NCBI GenBank assembly: GCA_019802505.1
Contig: JAFMOC010000003.1
Location: 3,727,001 to 3,791,000 of the forward strand
From: Corydoras sp. C115
Lineage: Eukaryota; Chordata; Actinopteri; Siluriformes; Callichthyidae
Direction of reading: 5' to 3'
Length of the DNA stretch: 64,000 nucleotides
The translations under genes were made by a program, and so were the position numbers. Positions 30,201 through 42,116 of the stretch are shown here, piece by piece. The notes beneath the pieces are model-generated. The model saw only the letters and a program-made list of their open reading frames with translations. It did not search any database and had not been told where the DNA came from. Position 1 is the first letter of the stretch, and every line of letters begins with the position of its first letter.

Positions 30201-30920
30201 TGACCTGAAATTGTTTCCATGTATGATACAGATGTTTGATCAAATGGCATTATTCTGGGTGTAGAGAGATTTACTAAACATTCCAGTACATTCTTTGGCA
30301 CCATCCAGTGTTTATATGTAGCCCACATTCCCACTTTGGGTTTCTGTTTGATGGATTTTTGAAGGCGAGGCATATTTTGTTCTCATGAGACTTTTCAGAC
30401 AAAACACTGACTTGAACACGGACTTGAGGAATAAACCCCTGTATTACTTAACTTTAAGGGTGTGGTTAGCAATTTGGTCAGAATTCCATTTTCTAATTGA
30501 ACTTTTTGTAACTTTTTGTAGTAGTTCACTTTCTATTTATTTATAGTAAATAAATAAGTAAATGAATATTATATATAGTAATATAATAATATCCAGCTCT
30601 TCATATTAAAAATCAGGAGTTTATCCCTGTCATGTTGGCACAGTGATAGATTTTTTTACATCTGCAAAAATACTTATAATACATTTAATGATTTTTTTTT
30701 ATTTCTTTTTTTATTTTACAGCCCAACTATGGAATCACTACCCCCTGTCGTTCGTATTATAAATGGCTACATCACGGTCAAAGCCCAGCCAGGCGATCAT
30801 GGGAGATCTGATCATGACAGGACATTCTCTAGTGCAGCACTGTTTATGGGCAGAGCTTCCCTCACCTTCATAATATTGTGCCTTCAAACCATGGTGTTTT
30901 TTTCATTCTTTTTAGATTAA
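21156..30920 (+). CDS. Unidentified tail-anchored membrane protein, C-terminal part (3 exons)
   Basis: Three plus-strand exons (21156-21246, 26115-26372, 30722-30920) with good splice sites join in frame to about 181 residues ending in TAA. Seen in order: a conserved-looking head (HFLGNNTVIDVLRNQGYEVE); a polar, acidic stretch (DTDEVDNNGSE, HPTEEEDH); a helical segment (SLELLEKVERKL) running into the very basic KKKRRNRLKNQRHRQ; a short hydrophobic-alternating segment (PPVVRIINGYITVKAQPGD); then a single hydrophobic stretch, about ASLTFIILCLQTMVFFSFFL, followed only by D. A lone C-terminal hydrophobic segment with no long lumenal tail suggests tail anchoring in an endomembrane. I do not recognise the family. 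Upstream exons were not found in 1-21 kb. The gene converges on hook3. Confidence 0.75.
21483..21843 (+). repeat. SINE in the intron after the 21.2-kb exon
   Basis: Degenerate full-length copy from gaggcacggtggcat to a gatgagatgagatgag tail. The 9-bp repeat ataaataca flanks it (21474-21482 and 21844-21852). Confidence 0.75.
22379..22714 (+). repeat. SINE, degenerate head
   Basis: The head is diverged (gcagcatgatttcagcagtg) but the B-box ggattcgaatccc, the body and the ggatggatggat tail are clear. Confidence 0.78.
23155..23600 (+). mobile_element. LINE 3'-end fragment
   Basis: Contains ctctattggctccctctagc and cgcattcagtacaaacactg (the end of a reverse transcriptase reading like HWLPLATRIQYKTLT), then caagaaacaactcaaaacac and a tail with catttgtaagttgctttt. 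The same segment type recurs at 35975-36515. Confidence 0.65.
24320..24478. repeat. Small palindromic element (MITE-like)
   Basis: Two halves are inverted copies: tattccctgcttccaac on the left answers gttgaagcagggaaata on the right, with cctggttctgg at one end and gggccatagaccag at the other. It resembles short fish inverted-repeat elements. It has no coding capacity. Confidence 0.55.
24480..26114. other. Intron DNA, with an unexplained less AT-rich block
   Basis: About 25300-25830 is visibly less AT-rich than its surroundings but has no long frame and no repeat that I recognise. It may be an old retroelement piece. Confidence 0.35.
26115..26372 (+). CDS. Exon of the unidentified tail-anchored protein (acidic and basic segments)
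   Basis: 258 bp after acceptor ttcaacag, ending GAAAG before donor GTAAGT (consensus). It codes GRKSSHDTDEVDNNGSEVQS, an acidic middle with three successive glutamates, then LELLEKVERKLKKKRRNRLK and onward to NDLWVRMEE. The basic run could bind acidic lipid or nucleic acid, but nothing shows which. An ORF starting upstream at 26086 is an artefact of reading through the acceptor. Confidence 0.8.
27430..27610 (+). repeat. Short fish interspersed repeat
   Basis: cccccactgagccttggtcc, then tcttgccactcttgctttag, ctgtaaagctgatttgtgac aatgt and a final aaaataaattacatgaatta. This matches a frequent fish repeat ending in ctgtaaagctgctttgtgac. It lies in the last intron of the tail-anchored protein gene. 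Confidence 0.55.
29530..29885 (-). pseudogene. Tc1-like transposase fragment
   Basis: The minus strand is open for about 117 codons and includes FGSTLKLFVGKNENSML and HTSVMLWQCISVNIMCD. The second is a decayed form of the Tc1 family motif around the second catalytic aspartate region (SVMVWGCIS). It lies in the last intron of the tail-anchored protein gene, in the opposite sense. The N-terminal DNA-binding part and both ends are missing. Confidence 0.75.
30722..30920 (+). CDS. Terminal exon of the unidentified tail-anchored protein
   Basis: Begins after a long pyrimidine tract and acceptor ttttacag; the first base completes serine. It codes PTMESLPPVVRIINGYITVK, then AQPGDHGRSDHDRTFSSAAL, then the hydrophobic tail ending FFSFFLD and TAA at 30918-30920. 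About twenty uncharged residues next to the stop form the predicted membrane anchor. Confidence 0.78.
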
Positions 30921-31827
30921 CTCTCTTTACTTTTAAGACTGGCAACGTAAAGAGGTCACTATTGGAATGTACTTCTGTACATTTTTTATCAGATTCTTCA
31001 TTTCATGAAGATGATTTGAATGCTGCATTAGAGAGCAGACATTGTAAATAGCAAATGTATTATAGGTGTAATTTAGAGAATTATAAAGGATGTTGTTTGC
31101 ATTTTATATATACAGTAAATAAGATTCACTATATTTTGTGATACTAACAAGGTATTTTATTTTGCTCATATCTCAGATCTGCAGGCTAAACAACTGATTG
31201 TACGGCCCACTATACTCTATGGGCTGTGATGCTTCATTGAATGTGTTTTGTATTCTGAGGAGTTTATCCCTTTAATTTATTAAATATTACAGATTTAGCA
31301 TAGTGTGTTGGTGAACTTGCACAACTAAAGAAAAACACTTTTTATCTATTAAAATGAGGAATTTAGTATGTAAGTAAGTATATAATTTTTTCTTGTTGTT
31401 ATCTGTCATTTGTCTTTGGTAACTGTGGATGGACTTGATCTAAACTTAGGTAATATTTAAATAATTATGACATCAATTCATGTTTTGCTGATTAAATTTC
31501 AGTGTTTGTAAAGCACAAAACCATGCTCTAGTTAATAATTAAATCACATAATTCAAAAATCAAATCATGTGTTAAAACTCAGGAAAATGCTGATAGGTGA
31601 GATTTTATAGTTTTGATGTCAAAAACCACACGAGTGGTACAGGCTTCTTTATGAAGCTAAAAATTATTTAATTAAAAGTGGGGTAAGAGTAATTACTGAA
31701 TATGAGTTATTGTAATAATTTCCAAGCTTTGAATACGTAATAATCGTATAAATAAAATATGTTAAATTTGTTTATAGTTATATACAAATATATATTTATA
31801 ATTCACCATAAATCCAGATATTATTCC

Positions 31828-31958
31828 ATAAATCCATGTTTTTGGACTGTTGGAGGAAACCGGAGAACCCAGAAGAAACCCACACAGTTTGGGATTCGAA
31901 CCTGTATTGTCAGTGCTAAGAGGCAGACATGCTAACCACTAAGCCACTATGCCGCCCC
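31828..31958 (-). repeat. SINE, 5' half
   Basis: Minus-strand copy of the head and first body part, from aaatccatgtttttggactg to ccactaagccactatgccgc. The distal half is lacking. Confidence 0.75.
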
Positions 31959-32597
31959 AAAATACTATACTAAACCCTAAAATGGCTGATATCTTTTAAG
32001 ATTATAGTTTTGATTGGACAATTTCACACACTAAGGTAATTTATCTACCCAAAATATTCTGTGTGAATAAACAAAGTAAGCGTCAGAGTTCATTAAGTCT
32101 TTAGTGGCTTGCTGCCCAAATAAAAGCTTCAGAGGAATCTTATAACGAGATCATCAACTTCCTTGCCGTAGAAGCTGTATGAGACATTACCCCTTTCTTC
32201 CATTTGTGATGAGATGATTAGGTGTTTCTGGACACATCTGGAACTCCAAGCTATTTTTAGCTTCACCTCTTGGTGTCAAATCAACGATGTTGAAAGTAAG
32301 CTTTTTATACAGATTTCAAACAGCACTGGGGTTTTGAGTTTTCCGCTTTAAATTTCAACACCTTAAATAGATGGATTACTCAAATCTCAGCCTGATGTTC
32401 TTTGTGGTTTCTTTTTGAAAAAATCTGAAACGCTAAGTCCAAAATAATAGCTAGGCTTCATCATGTTTTCAGAGTGTTTTCTCACTTGTTTTAAAAGGAA
32501 AGAATGCTCTTAATTAAAGGACTGCAAAGTCTTGCTACTGATGTATTTCCGAGATGTATTGTACCAACCACAGCAACTACATTAAGTTAAAGCATAA

Positions 32598-32603
32598 AAT
32601 AAA
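32598..32603 (+). terminator. Candidate polyadenylation signal for the tail-anchored protein gene
   Basis: AATAAA followed by a GT- and T-rich stretch (gcctgttttgatttgtgat). It would give a 3' untranslated region of about 1.7 kb, which would also include the partial SINE at 31828-31958. A nearer AATAAA at 31751-31756 is an alternative. Confidence 0.3.
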
Positions 32604-33451
32604 ACATTGTAATGCCTGTTTTGATTTGTGATCATGTTTTATTTTTCTTCAGGTTGAAGAACACTTATAACACTAAAGACCATTACAGAGTCAAATGTAT
32701 AATCTTCAGTTCAAGATTACAATTAAAAGTTATGTGTGTTATGTGTGTATTTTTAAGTTCTGTCTACTTACTGTGGTAAAATACTCTGATTTGGTTCTCA
32801 CAAGTTGACCTTTGCTTTTGAAAAACATACTTATCAAGCATAAAAGCTGTTGTTGCATATAAAATATATTATATTTTATATTTTATATATATTAAAATAT
32901 ATATATAACAAAAAATGTTGCATATAAAATATAAGGTTTAGTGCTGAAGGGGTGTGCAGGTGAAATACTAAACTTAGCACAAATCATAAGTGGAGCAGCC
33001 AACACACTTAACAATGCACCCAAATACAGAAGATTTATCCTGATTGTTAAACTATTTATGACAAATGCTCCCCTTACAAGACTGTTGAAGGTAAAACTGT
33101 CATCCTTAGGTCGCTGGTTCAAATCCAGCTTGAAGAACGGTGTTTTTTGGAAATTGTGGGATAAAATTTGTCTTATTTTATCTTAAAAGTATTTCAACAC
33201 TAGGAAGTTATTTCTTTACAAAAAAGTAAATAAAGTAAAAATAACATTTAGAAAACAAATCTTTCTACATACACAGTAAACAAGTAAGAGATCAGTATCG
33301 GTATGCTTTTACAGTACATTAATACATTAATCAAGATGAAATGTGAGTATTAAAATGTTTAGGAAATTTTCAAGTACCAAACATGTTATCAAAAACTCTT
33401 GGCCAACTATCAAGCATGGGGGTGGGGGGATGAGGCTTTTTCATCTATACA

Positions 33452-33452
<1 letters not shown>

Positions 33453-33542
<90 letters not shown>
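33453..33542. repeat. (TA)n microsatellite
   Basis: About 45 uninterrupted TA units, the longest pure TA tract in the window. Confidence 0.95.
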
Positions 33543-33546
<4 letters not shown>

Positions 33547-33589
33547 TTAAATTGCACTCTATGGAGAAAAGAACTGTGATGCCTGCATG

Positions 33590-33990
33590 TCACACTTTCA
33601 GGTGCCATCCCAAATTGGTCCTTTCCCATTTTCAACCATAATAATGAAAGGCTGTATACATTTTTTCCCAGAAAACCATTTGTGAGGTCAGATGCTGTTG
33701 TTACATGAGAAGGCCTGGATAGCAATATTCATTCTAGTTTAACTCAATGGTGTTTAATGGGATTAAGGTCAGGGCTCTTTGTACATCAGCCAAGTTTTCC
33801 CACACCAAACTCACCCAGCCTTGGTTTTATGGATATTGCTTTGTGCACTGGGGCACAGTTATGAGGAAACAGAAAAAGGCCTTAACCAAGACCTGTTCCC
33901 ACAAGGTTGGAAGTATAAATATGTCTAAAAAGCATGAGTGTTTTCTTATTCAACTGTGGTAATGGGACTAAAACACCTGAAAGAAATTAA
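33590..33990 (-). mobile_element. Tc1-like transposon remnant (same subfamily as the 13-kb copy)
   Basis: Contains acaccaaactcacccagcct, then gctttgtgcactggggcaca and gacctgttcccacaaggttg, the complement of a Tc1-like transposase segment. It follows the (TA)n tract at 33453-33542. Confidence 0.65.
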
Positions 33991-35513
33991 TAAAAGGGGT
34001 GCGTTACAATAACGTTTTTCATAAAATACATATTAAATCGTACTGTTGGGTGACAGATAGTAACTTCAATGTAACCCTTATTTAGAAAATATGTTTTGGA
34101 AAATATAATAAGAAACATGGAACGTGAAAGTAATAATTAGTAAAGTAAATAAAAATAAAAACTGATCTTAGAGATTTTTTTTACTTTATTCGCCTTGTTC
34201 TTTTCCCAGTTTGATTACATTTAAGATACATTAAAGCATATTTTTGAATGTAGACATATGTTTTTACTGATATTGCATGCCAATATAATAGTTAAGGCAA
34301 TTGTCTGTATCATATCATAAATTATAGATTTGAATGCAGTTTTAATATGTTAACTTATGTTCTGCAAGATTTAGTACTGCCTACCAAGTTACAATTTGTT
34401 TTTAATGAATGCTACTTTTTTGTATAGCTAATAATAACCACTCTCATTTGGCGAAGCTTTGCATCCTTCATGTCTACATCTACATCCACATTATTATTTG
34501 ACTCACAGACTTCTTTAATCTTCAAAAACTTAACCTGACTCAAACTCAATCTTGTACTTTGAGGCATATTAAATTAAAGCAAGTGGAATGCAGTGAAACT
34601 CGCCTAAAACCCATCTGATTGAGTTCTATTGCTATTTTAGTATTTATGAGGATGTTACATTGACATCATCTGCTTTAAAAACTGAGTTTCCTGGCAGGAC
34701 ATCCCTCTCCTGAGTTCAGTATTGTGAATTATCAGTCAGCACCCACCTCAGTTTGTCCTGCCCCCCTTTAGAATGTAGCTAACATATGATCCTTCAAAAA
34801 ATGAATGACGGTGACTGTGGCCTTTGATAGAGATTTGGTTATTTATACAAGTAATCACGTCACAGATGGTTACGTATAAGGTATGTACAGCATTACAGCA
34901 ATGAACAGTTGACGTAAATGTAAACTTTAGTCAGTTTGCCTGAAGCACTTACACAGGCTTGTTTAAGCAATCAGGGCTATAGTATGCACATCAACAAAAG
35001 CAAATGAACTCAGTCACTCTCACAGGTTACACATAGGACTTTGTGTCTGGCCATAACAACAGTGCAATAAATATGTCAGCACCACCTAATCATTCCAAGG
35101 TTGTGTGTTATTATGGCTAGTAAACATGCCATAAATCACAATTTTCCTCTTTCAGAAGTGCTTTATTGTAAACCAGCCATAGCAGAGCTGGGCATTGATG
35201 TGGCACAGTCATAATGGGTGTAATATTGCATGCTATATAAGATTTATAGAGTGTATAAAAATGAAACAAATGCATTTAATAACACGTTACGGAGAAGGAC
35301 CAGCATGCATATTAACACGAAAGTACATGGTTTTCCAACCTTTTATATTGAATTTAATTTTGATGTAACACTGGTTACAAGAAAATGTTTGTGAAACCAA
35401 TTAATTATGTAAAATATACAACATATTCTTAACCTAAACTATGATGACTAACACACTCCCAAAATACTGTTGTATTTTGCAGAAAAGGTTCTTATTTGCA
35501 ATGACATCTTCAG

Positions 35514-35846
35514 CTTAATCCTCTATTAGGGTCGCAGGCAGTTCACCATGCCCATCCAGGGGAGAATGTTTTGGGTGCTGGGCAGATACAGCCAGGACAG
35601 GGCGCCAATCTATTGCTGAGCACACTCACTGACACAGACACAGACATACACACACTATATGGGGCAATGTAGAGCATTCAATTTATCTTGGATTCATGTT
35701 TTTAGACTGTTGGTGGAAACCGGGGAACCCGGAAGAAACCCATGCGGACATGGGGAGAACATGGAAACTCCACCCAGATTGGGATTCAAACCTGGAATCC
35801 CCAGCACTGAGAGGCGAACATGATAACCGCTAAGCCCATTGCGACC
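35514..35846 (-). repeat. SINE, nearly full length
   Basis: From cttaatcctctattagggtc through gggcagatacagccaggaca and ggaggaaacc-type body to the head at about 35846. No clear target duplication was seen. Confidence 0.78.
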
Positions 35847-35974
35847 ATTAATAAAAACAAATTGTATTTGAGAAATGAGTATACTTCTAGTTAAAAACAC
35901 TAGTGTCGACTATTAATAACATATAATCTTGCAGGTGCAGCAGTATGATGTGCATCAGTAAGCTAGTCTCTGGG

Positions 35975-36515
35975 TTTGTTTAATCAAGCCTTTACAGCTG
36001 ATCCAGAATTCATCAGCTCATCTTGTGTTCAACCAACCCAAGCAAACCCATGTTACTCCTTACTCATATCTCCAGTAGCTTTAAATATCTGCCCACATTC
36101 AATACAAGACCCTGACTGGAATACAGGACAATCTCTGGCTCAGCTCTCTCTTACCTGCACACTGTTCAACACCCCGACTCATTCACTGCACTCTATTGAT
36201 GACTGTTGCTTGGTCCTTCAACCTCACTGTAGGACCATTCTCACTCCATATCATTTGACACTGTAAGTAGTACAATCTTTAACATTTAGCATTTTAAAGA
36301 AATAACTCATCTCTTGATAAGTGTCTCGAAAATACATATCTCTTTCAGATGCACTTGCTCTAAGAAATGTAGGGAAAATACAAGCATTGAAACCAAATCA
36401 CCTAATGATCATGATTGATAAAACATCAGTTTAGCTGGTTCCGCCTTAACTTTCTAACTCTTGTTCTTTCACTTGTAAGTCGCTTTGAAATAAAAGACTC
36501 ATTTTGATGATGTGT
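35975..36515 (+). mobile_element. LINE 3'-end fragment
   Basis: Translates with decay to the LIQNSSARVVFNQP type motif found near the C-terminus of fish CR1/L2-like reverse transcriptases, followed by a phrase like IQYKTLT. It ends with cacttgtaagtcgctttgaa, a common fish retroposon tail. Confidence 0.7.
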
Positions 36516-36539
36516 TATATTATCTCTCTTTTTCTCTAG

Positions 36540-36785
36540 TTCATGTTCTGGTTGAGTTTTGGAAGTCCCTCACTTCAGAACTCTGGTGTTTACCTCCTGT
36601 TTTACCCATCTGTTTCTGATTTCGGCCTGCTTGTTTTGAACATTAATCTGGATGTGTCTGTGATGACCTTCCTGACTTCCTCAAGCAATGGAATATGACG
36701 TTGATTACTGGATAAGCCCAAATAAACAGATGCTGCAAATTGCAACCACACACCTCTGGCATTTGTATGTTACATCAGCATTAAA
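36540..36785 (+). mobile_element. Possible LTR remnant
   Basis: The order of phrases (gatttcggcctgcttgtttt, then aataaacagatgctgcaaat, then ctctggcatttgtatgttac) resembles the 3' end of fish gypsy-type long terminal repeats with an AATAAA signal. No internal coding region was seen beside it, so this would be a solo fragment. Confidence 0.3.
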
Positions 36786-37014
36786 GTAACACTCCAGCAT
36801 GTCCATTCTTTTAAGTACAAGGAAACATTTGTTAATGGTGTCAGGTTTAAAAGAAATAGACTACTAAAATATACTTGTGACTACAGCATATAACTCTTAC
36901 CCTAACTTCACTCTTATGATCACATGTGAATCGTGACATGGTCTTTGTAAAATCAAGGCGGAGCACTGTAAAGTCTAGTTAAAAGGCTTTTTTTTTTTTT
37001 TTTTTTTAAAGGCC

Positions 37015-37260
37015 AAGTTAAGTACACAGTGGAATGAAATAATTTTCCTTCAGGATCATGGTGCAACATCGAGCACACGATGCAATACAGACAGTACAGA
37101 AGTGCAGATGTGCACCAAACTATGCAACATTAAATAATAACACTACAATAAATATAGCAAACATTAGACAATTTAACAAACAGTACAGTGAAGTACCAAC
37201 ATAGCACAGTCTAAATGTGTGTGGTGGGAATAAGGTGCAGAACTGACATATAGGATGAAT
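37015..37260 (-). mobile_element. LINE 3'-tail fragment
   Basis: The plus strand reads acacagtggaatgaaataat, then catggtgcaacat and repeated short gtgca phrases. On the minus strand this is a typical fish L2-like 3' end. Confidence 0.5.
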
Positions 37261-38999
37261 AAAGCAGTTGCTTACTAATTATCCAGCTCATATTTTAAAA
37301 CATTACCACCTAAATTAAATAAGAGCGTCAAATCAGTAAATAGTGACACTTAAATTTCTCGTTCCATTTCAATACCAAGGGCATTTGCATGCTTTCAGTT
37401 ATGGCTTTATTAAAAATGACTGTTTTTTAGTCACAATTTATATTAATTTCGAAGGTGTTTGGTGGAGTTAAGGTCAGGTCTTTGTGGGGGTCAGTTAAGT
37501 GTCACTTGGTTAACTTTTAAACAATGACTACAAAGTGCATTCCTCAAACCAATGTCACTTGGAAACATCTGACTTCACTTTTTAAATGTTTACTGTTTTA
37601 TGTAGTATACCAATCAATATTAGTTTGTTTTGAGAAATTAGGTAGAATGTTCACATACATTTGGTAGAATTCAGTATGATGCATAAACCAGGCTTCTAAA
37701 AATCAAAATGTCTAAAAATAGAACCAGAATCTTATTTGGGTGGAGTATGTTTAATGTTGAACATGTAACTGTGCACCCAATAAGCCAACCATCATTAATC
37801 ACCGGTCAGCCGGGATCCTAATTCACATGAATTAAACTTCAGAGTCAACTGCAACATGGTCTTTAGGCATTTTGAGCTTTCTTTGCAGTCAGGACACAGC
37901 AACTGAAGCCAGGAGGTTCTATGTTAAGGTAAGTAGCAGCATTGGTTTGTCTCAGGATCTCATGGTTTACATGTATCTGAACAATGGAGCTGTTTAAGAA
38001 TGGCTTTTCCCGAGGTAAATATGTCACAGTTTAATTAAGTGTCAATAAACTTACCAGGTCGTGTTTTTTTCTCATTATGCCAAATCCAAACCTCCTCTTT
38101 TAATCAATTAAAAACATATGGGTTGACACTATAAGCCATGTTTAACATCATGTTGAGGACAAAGGGTGGGCTGGCGTTCAGTATTTATTTGCACTACAGG
38201 GCCTGGGGCAAACACATCCAAATAAAAGCACATCACTACTATGGATGCTATTGATGCTTACGTTATACTATATATGAAACTTAAGCATCCATATATGTCA
38301 ATTCATGTCTGACATACATAAAGTAGGACAAATGGCTGGTCTGAAAGTGCCCCGTGTTAAAGGTCTGCACTAAATCATAACTCATGCTCAGAGTTCTGGT
38401 TCCATTTACGCAGTGATGCCATCTGGAGCCACGTAATTAGCCACATATGAACGTGCATGCCTTAAAGCTAGGATAAATAATATTTGTTGCTTTCTCCTCT
38501 CCTAGAATTGACTCACTACCAAGCGGGCCACAAACAGGACATAAAAAATGTCTTGAATCAACCCTTAGTTCCATATGTAGTGACCTAGTAAAGCAGTAGG
38601 TTACTGGAATGCACGTGCACAATAGCATGCAAGCTAAACGGATTCATTAATTATGTAGTATTTAACCTTTTCTCAAGAGCTTCATGTGTTTCAAAGATGG
38701 GAAAAAATTGGACATGAGTTACCCTGCACTACAAAATAACCTCAAGTCTTCATATCTTTAAATAGATAATATGAAATAAAATATTTTCTAAGAAAAGTTT
38801 AAAGCAACCATATTAAAGCTGTTCAGCTGCATTTTTAATCACATTAAATGAAGTTTTGATTTCCTCATGTGGGTTGATTGCTTGCCTTGACAACAGCTAA
38901 TAGCACATACATATTATAGCATATACACAACAAATCTATATGCTAGTTAATTAACATATACACTTCAACATGCACTCTTTTAGTTTCTATACATTTCCA

Positions 39000-39195
39000 T
39001 TTTCTCAGCTCCACTTACCATGCAGTTTCACTTTGTACTTCTACATTTACAGCCTGTAGTCCATGTGTTTTTCTCATTACTGCTTTTTACACTGTTCTCT
39101 TATAATCGGGACCCCCACGGGTCCACCACTGAGCCAGTACTATGTCGATGATGGATAATTCGTCTGCAGTGGTAGTGATGTGCTGATTTTGGGTA
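39000..39195 (+). repeat. Fold-back type repeat: left arm
   Basis: ctcagctccacttaccatgc, then acagcctgtagtccatgtgt and a decayed centre (gtctgcagtggtagtgatgt). Confidence 0.6.
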
Positions 39196-39283
39196 AAGCC
39201 TGGTTTGCACTGTGAACTAATCAGTCTGATTTTGCAACCACAGTATAAATCGCACATCACATAATAATATATTTAAATTTAAG

Positions 39284-39457
39284 TTAAGACTGGACATATA
39301 GAGCATATAGAATTAAGACTGGACATATAGAGCATATAGAATTAAGACTGGACATATTGAAAATATTGAATTAAGAATGGACATATGGAGCATATTGAAT
39401 TAAGACTAGATATATAGAACATATTGAATTAAGACTGGACATACAGACTGCACATTA
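39284..39457. repeat. 29-bp minisatellite, six units
   Basis: Units starting ttaagactggacatatagag recur at 39284, 39313, 39342, 39371, 39400 and 39429, exactly 29 bases apart, with 0 to 6 differences between units. The first two or three units are nearly identical. Confidence 0.92.
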
Positions 39458-40728
39458 AAACATTTTAGAAATTGCAATAAAATTATAAGTTTACATTTTT
39501 CTAATCATATTTGTTTAAGGTCAATTTTTACATTATGTTTAAATATTATTTTCTACAGAAACTTGTGGATTAGTAAACCTTAAATTGGTACAATATATAA
39601 AATGTGTAAAACAATGTAGTCGTTTCAAGAAACTCTTTAGTCTGCTGTTCCTATTTGACATGAGGGTGATGAATATGTTGAATTAGACTATGACCAAAAG
39701 TGGAAGAACCAGAGGCACAGCTGCACGAGTGGATTAGAACATCAAACCACTACTGAAAAGAGCACTTTGTGAAGGTCCTCAACTGTCAAATAAAAGGAAA
39801 TAAGAAATTCATATTAGCACTTGGATGAAAATCAAAGATTTTATAAATCGTTATTGCTAAATTCCAGGTTGTTTCAGATGGTTTAAGAATTTTTTTCCTA
39901 CAACTCTGCCTGTTTAAACATTTTATCTGTGCAAACATAAATCACTGAAATGGCTTTAAAGATGACACGGACAGACCTGCCTATAGACGCATGTTTCTTT
40001 CCTGTAATTAGAGCCGTCTCAGGTCCGTCCACACTTCAAAGGCACTATGAACTATGAAAGACACAGCTAGCCTCCATTCATGATAGAACTGGCTATTCAT
40101 GGGTGGATGTGTGTGTGCAAATAGGTGCAAACACCTGCACCAATATCTGTTTATTCTAAAAGACTACTGAGGAAGTAATATTGATTTGTCAAGAGCATGA
40201 CCTAATTTGTTGGAACTGATTTGTGATTATTATTATTTTTTTTTAGCTTTTCTTGTGAGCTACCATCACAATCATTTATTAAAAAAAATATTTTGTATGG
40301 AAACTAGCAGATAATTAGAAGGCCCAAAAGATTGATTTAAAGCCTGGTAACAATTCCAATTGGATAATGCTTAATATCTGCCACATCCTCACACTGCTGA
40401 TGTATTATATTTAATTATATAAGGATGATTATTCTTATTTCTTTAATGAATCGCAAATATATATGTTCCTATATATCTGTATAGCATTGTGCTTGTGTTT
40501 TTTCATTGCTCGGTAGAAGCATTGATTGCCTAAACTACTATAATTGCATGTAAACACTGTTCTAGAACTAATAATCCCTCATAAACAATAGGTGCCACAA
40601 CTACTATAATCCAACATAAACAAAGAATGACACAAACACCATAATCCCTCATAAACAACTTTTGCCACAACTTTTGTAATTCCTTTTAAAAAATGGTTTC
40701 AGAATTATTGTATCCCCTCATTTACTTT

Positions 40729-40925
40729 CATCCATCCATTATCTGCCTCTTAATCGTATACTAGGGTTGCAGAGGGGTTCCGAATGCCATCCAAGCGAGA
40801 ACGTTTCGGGTGCTGGTTAGATACACCCAGGACAGATGCCAATCTATCACTAGGCACACTCGCTCATTTACTCACTCTCTCTCACTCTCACACCACTCAC
40901 AACATAGGAGCAATTTAACAACACT
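40729..40925 (-). repeat. SINE, 3' half
   Basis: Starts catccatccattatctgcct and contains ctgg-type promoter-distal body (gatacacccaggacagatg). The tRNA-like head is missing. Confidence 0.7.
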
Positions 40926-42116
40926 TACACTTAATAATACAATATAATACAATACAATTATGGTTAATGATTAATGGTTAAATAAAAACCATGTATCAAT
41001 ATGTTAAACATATGTGTAAATATAATGTGAATAAATATAATGTTGCTTAATTTATTGTTACATTCAGTTCAGAATAACAATATTTGAATTATGTTATAAG
41101 CCCAGCCTTTTCAAAAACACTAAAATGTTTTAAAGGTCCTGATCTTATCAGTGCATTTTTGCTTCTGAGCACACTTCAAATCCCATCTGGTTCTGAAGAT
41201 GACAGGCCCATCCATGCATTTGATAAATGATTCATTTTACATCTTGTGTTGATATAATCTGCTCCGTGAGTTCAATGCAAGCTTGTAAATGGAAGTTTTA
41301 TGATCATTGCAGTAACCAGGTGCATGTGAATGAATTTCCCAGCTCAGGTCATACATAAACTCACTCAAACATAAAGTCCATTCATCCCGCTTATCTGGTA
41401 AACAGACAGGACACTTCACTGCCAACGATCTAAGAGCATTTTCACCAAGACAGCACTGTGATCTGCCAGGATATGGTCCAACACAAACATATAAGACACA
41501 TGCTGACTTGTTTACAGATCCAGCAGAGTCATCATTCAGCACATTTCCCAGAGCAACAAAGCCAAGTACTTTATTAAAATTTCTGAAATACATGTAAGAC
41601 TTCAACTAAGCTTAATCTACAGCTGGAGGAGGCTGGACCACATCACTCCCAGTTCAGACATTTATCAAAAGACTGCACTTCTGAATGTGCTTTAGCAATT
41701 TATTAGCTTTTTACATAGAGCAAGTGAGGTATAGGATCATATCTAGAAAAATGAAAACAGTAAATGTATCAAATCATCATACAAGAAATTAGCTTGTTCT
41801 GTTCGTGTTAACTTTTGTGTAGATGCAGTATGGAAAAGCAGGACCTGAGGACTGTGTTTTATATAGATAAACATATCAACATACATGTTATATTACATTC
41901 TTTATATTTGAAATAGAAGGGCTGTTTTTGTTGTATCCTGCCTTTTTACTTTATTTTAATTGTGAAGACCTGTTAATGACTAAAAAATAATTTTGGACAT
42001 AATTTAACAGTTTACAAATTTAAATTTACACATTGAAACCTTTGAATCATGTTTAAAAAACTGCCAAGGGGCCTCACCAGAAAATAAAATGGATATTTGT
42101 TTTCATTTTTATCGTA

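Larger units (their letters stand above)
32604..35513. other. Intergenic DNA between the two convergent genes
   Basis: Contains the (TA)n and Tc1 remnant at 33.4-34.0 kb. Otherwise no gene or repeat is recognised. Confidence 0.5.
37261..40728. other. Intergenic DNA, mostly featureless
   Basis: Only the fold-back arm at 39.0 kb and the 29-bp minisatellite stand out. Confidence 0.5.

Noticed and set aside
33060..33130. Possible tRNA gene: ggttcaaatcc resembles a B box
   Set aside because: No acceptor stem, anticodon arm or A box at the right spacing could be found.
33343..33725. Open frames rich in alternating isoleucine and tyrosine (also at 9.6, 43.6, 44.6, 47.0 and 52.5 kb)
   Set aside because: They are translations of (TA)n microsatellites.
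39284..39457. CRISPR-like array
   Set aside because: The units are head to tail with no unique spacers, and the DNA is vertebrate; it is a minisatellite.
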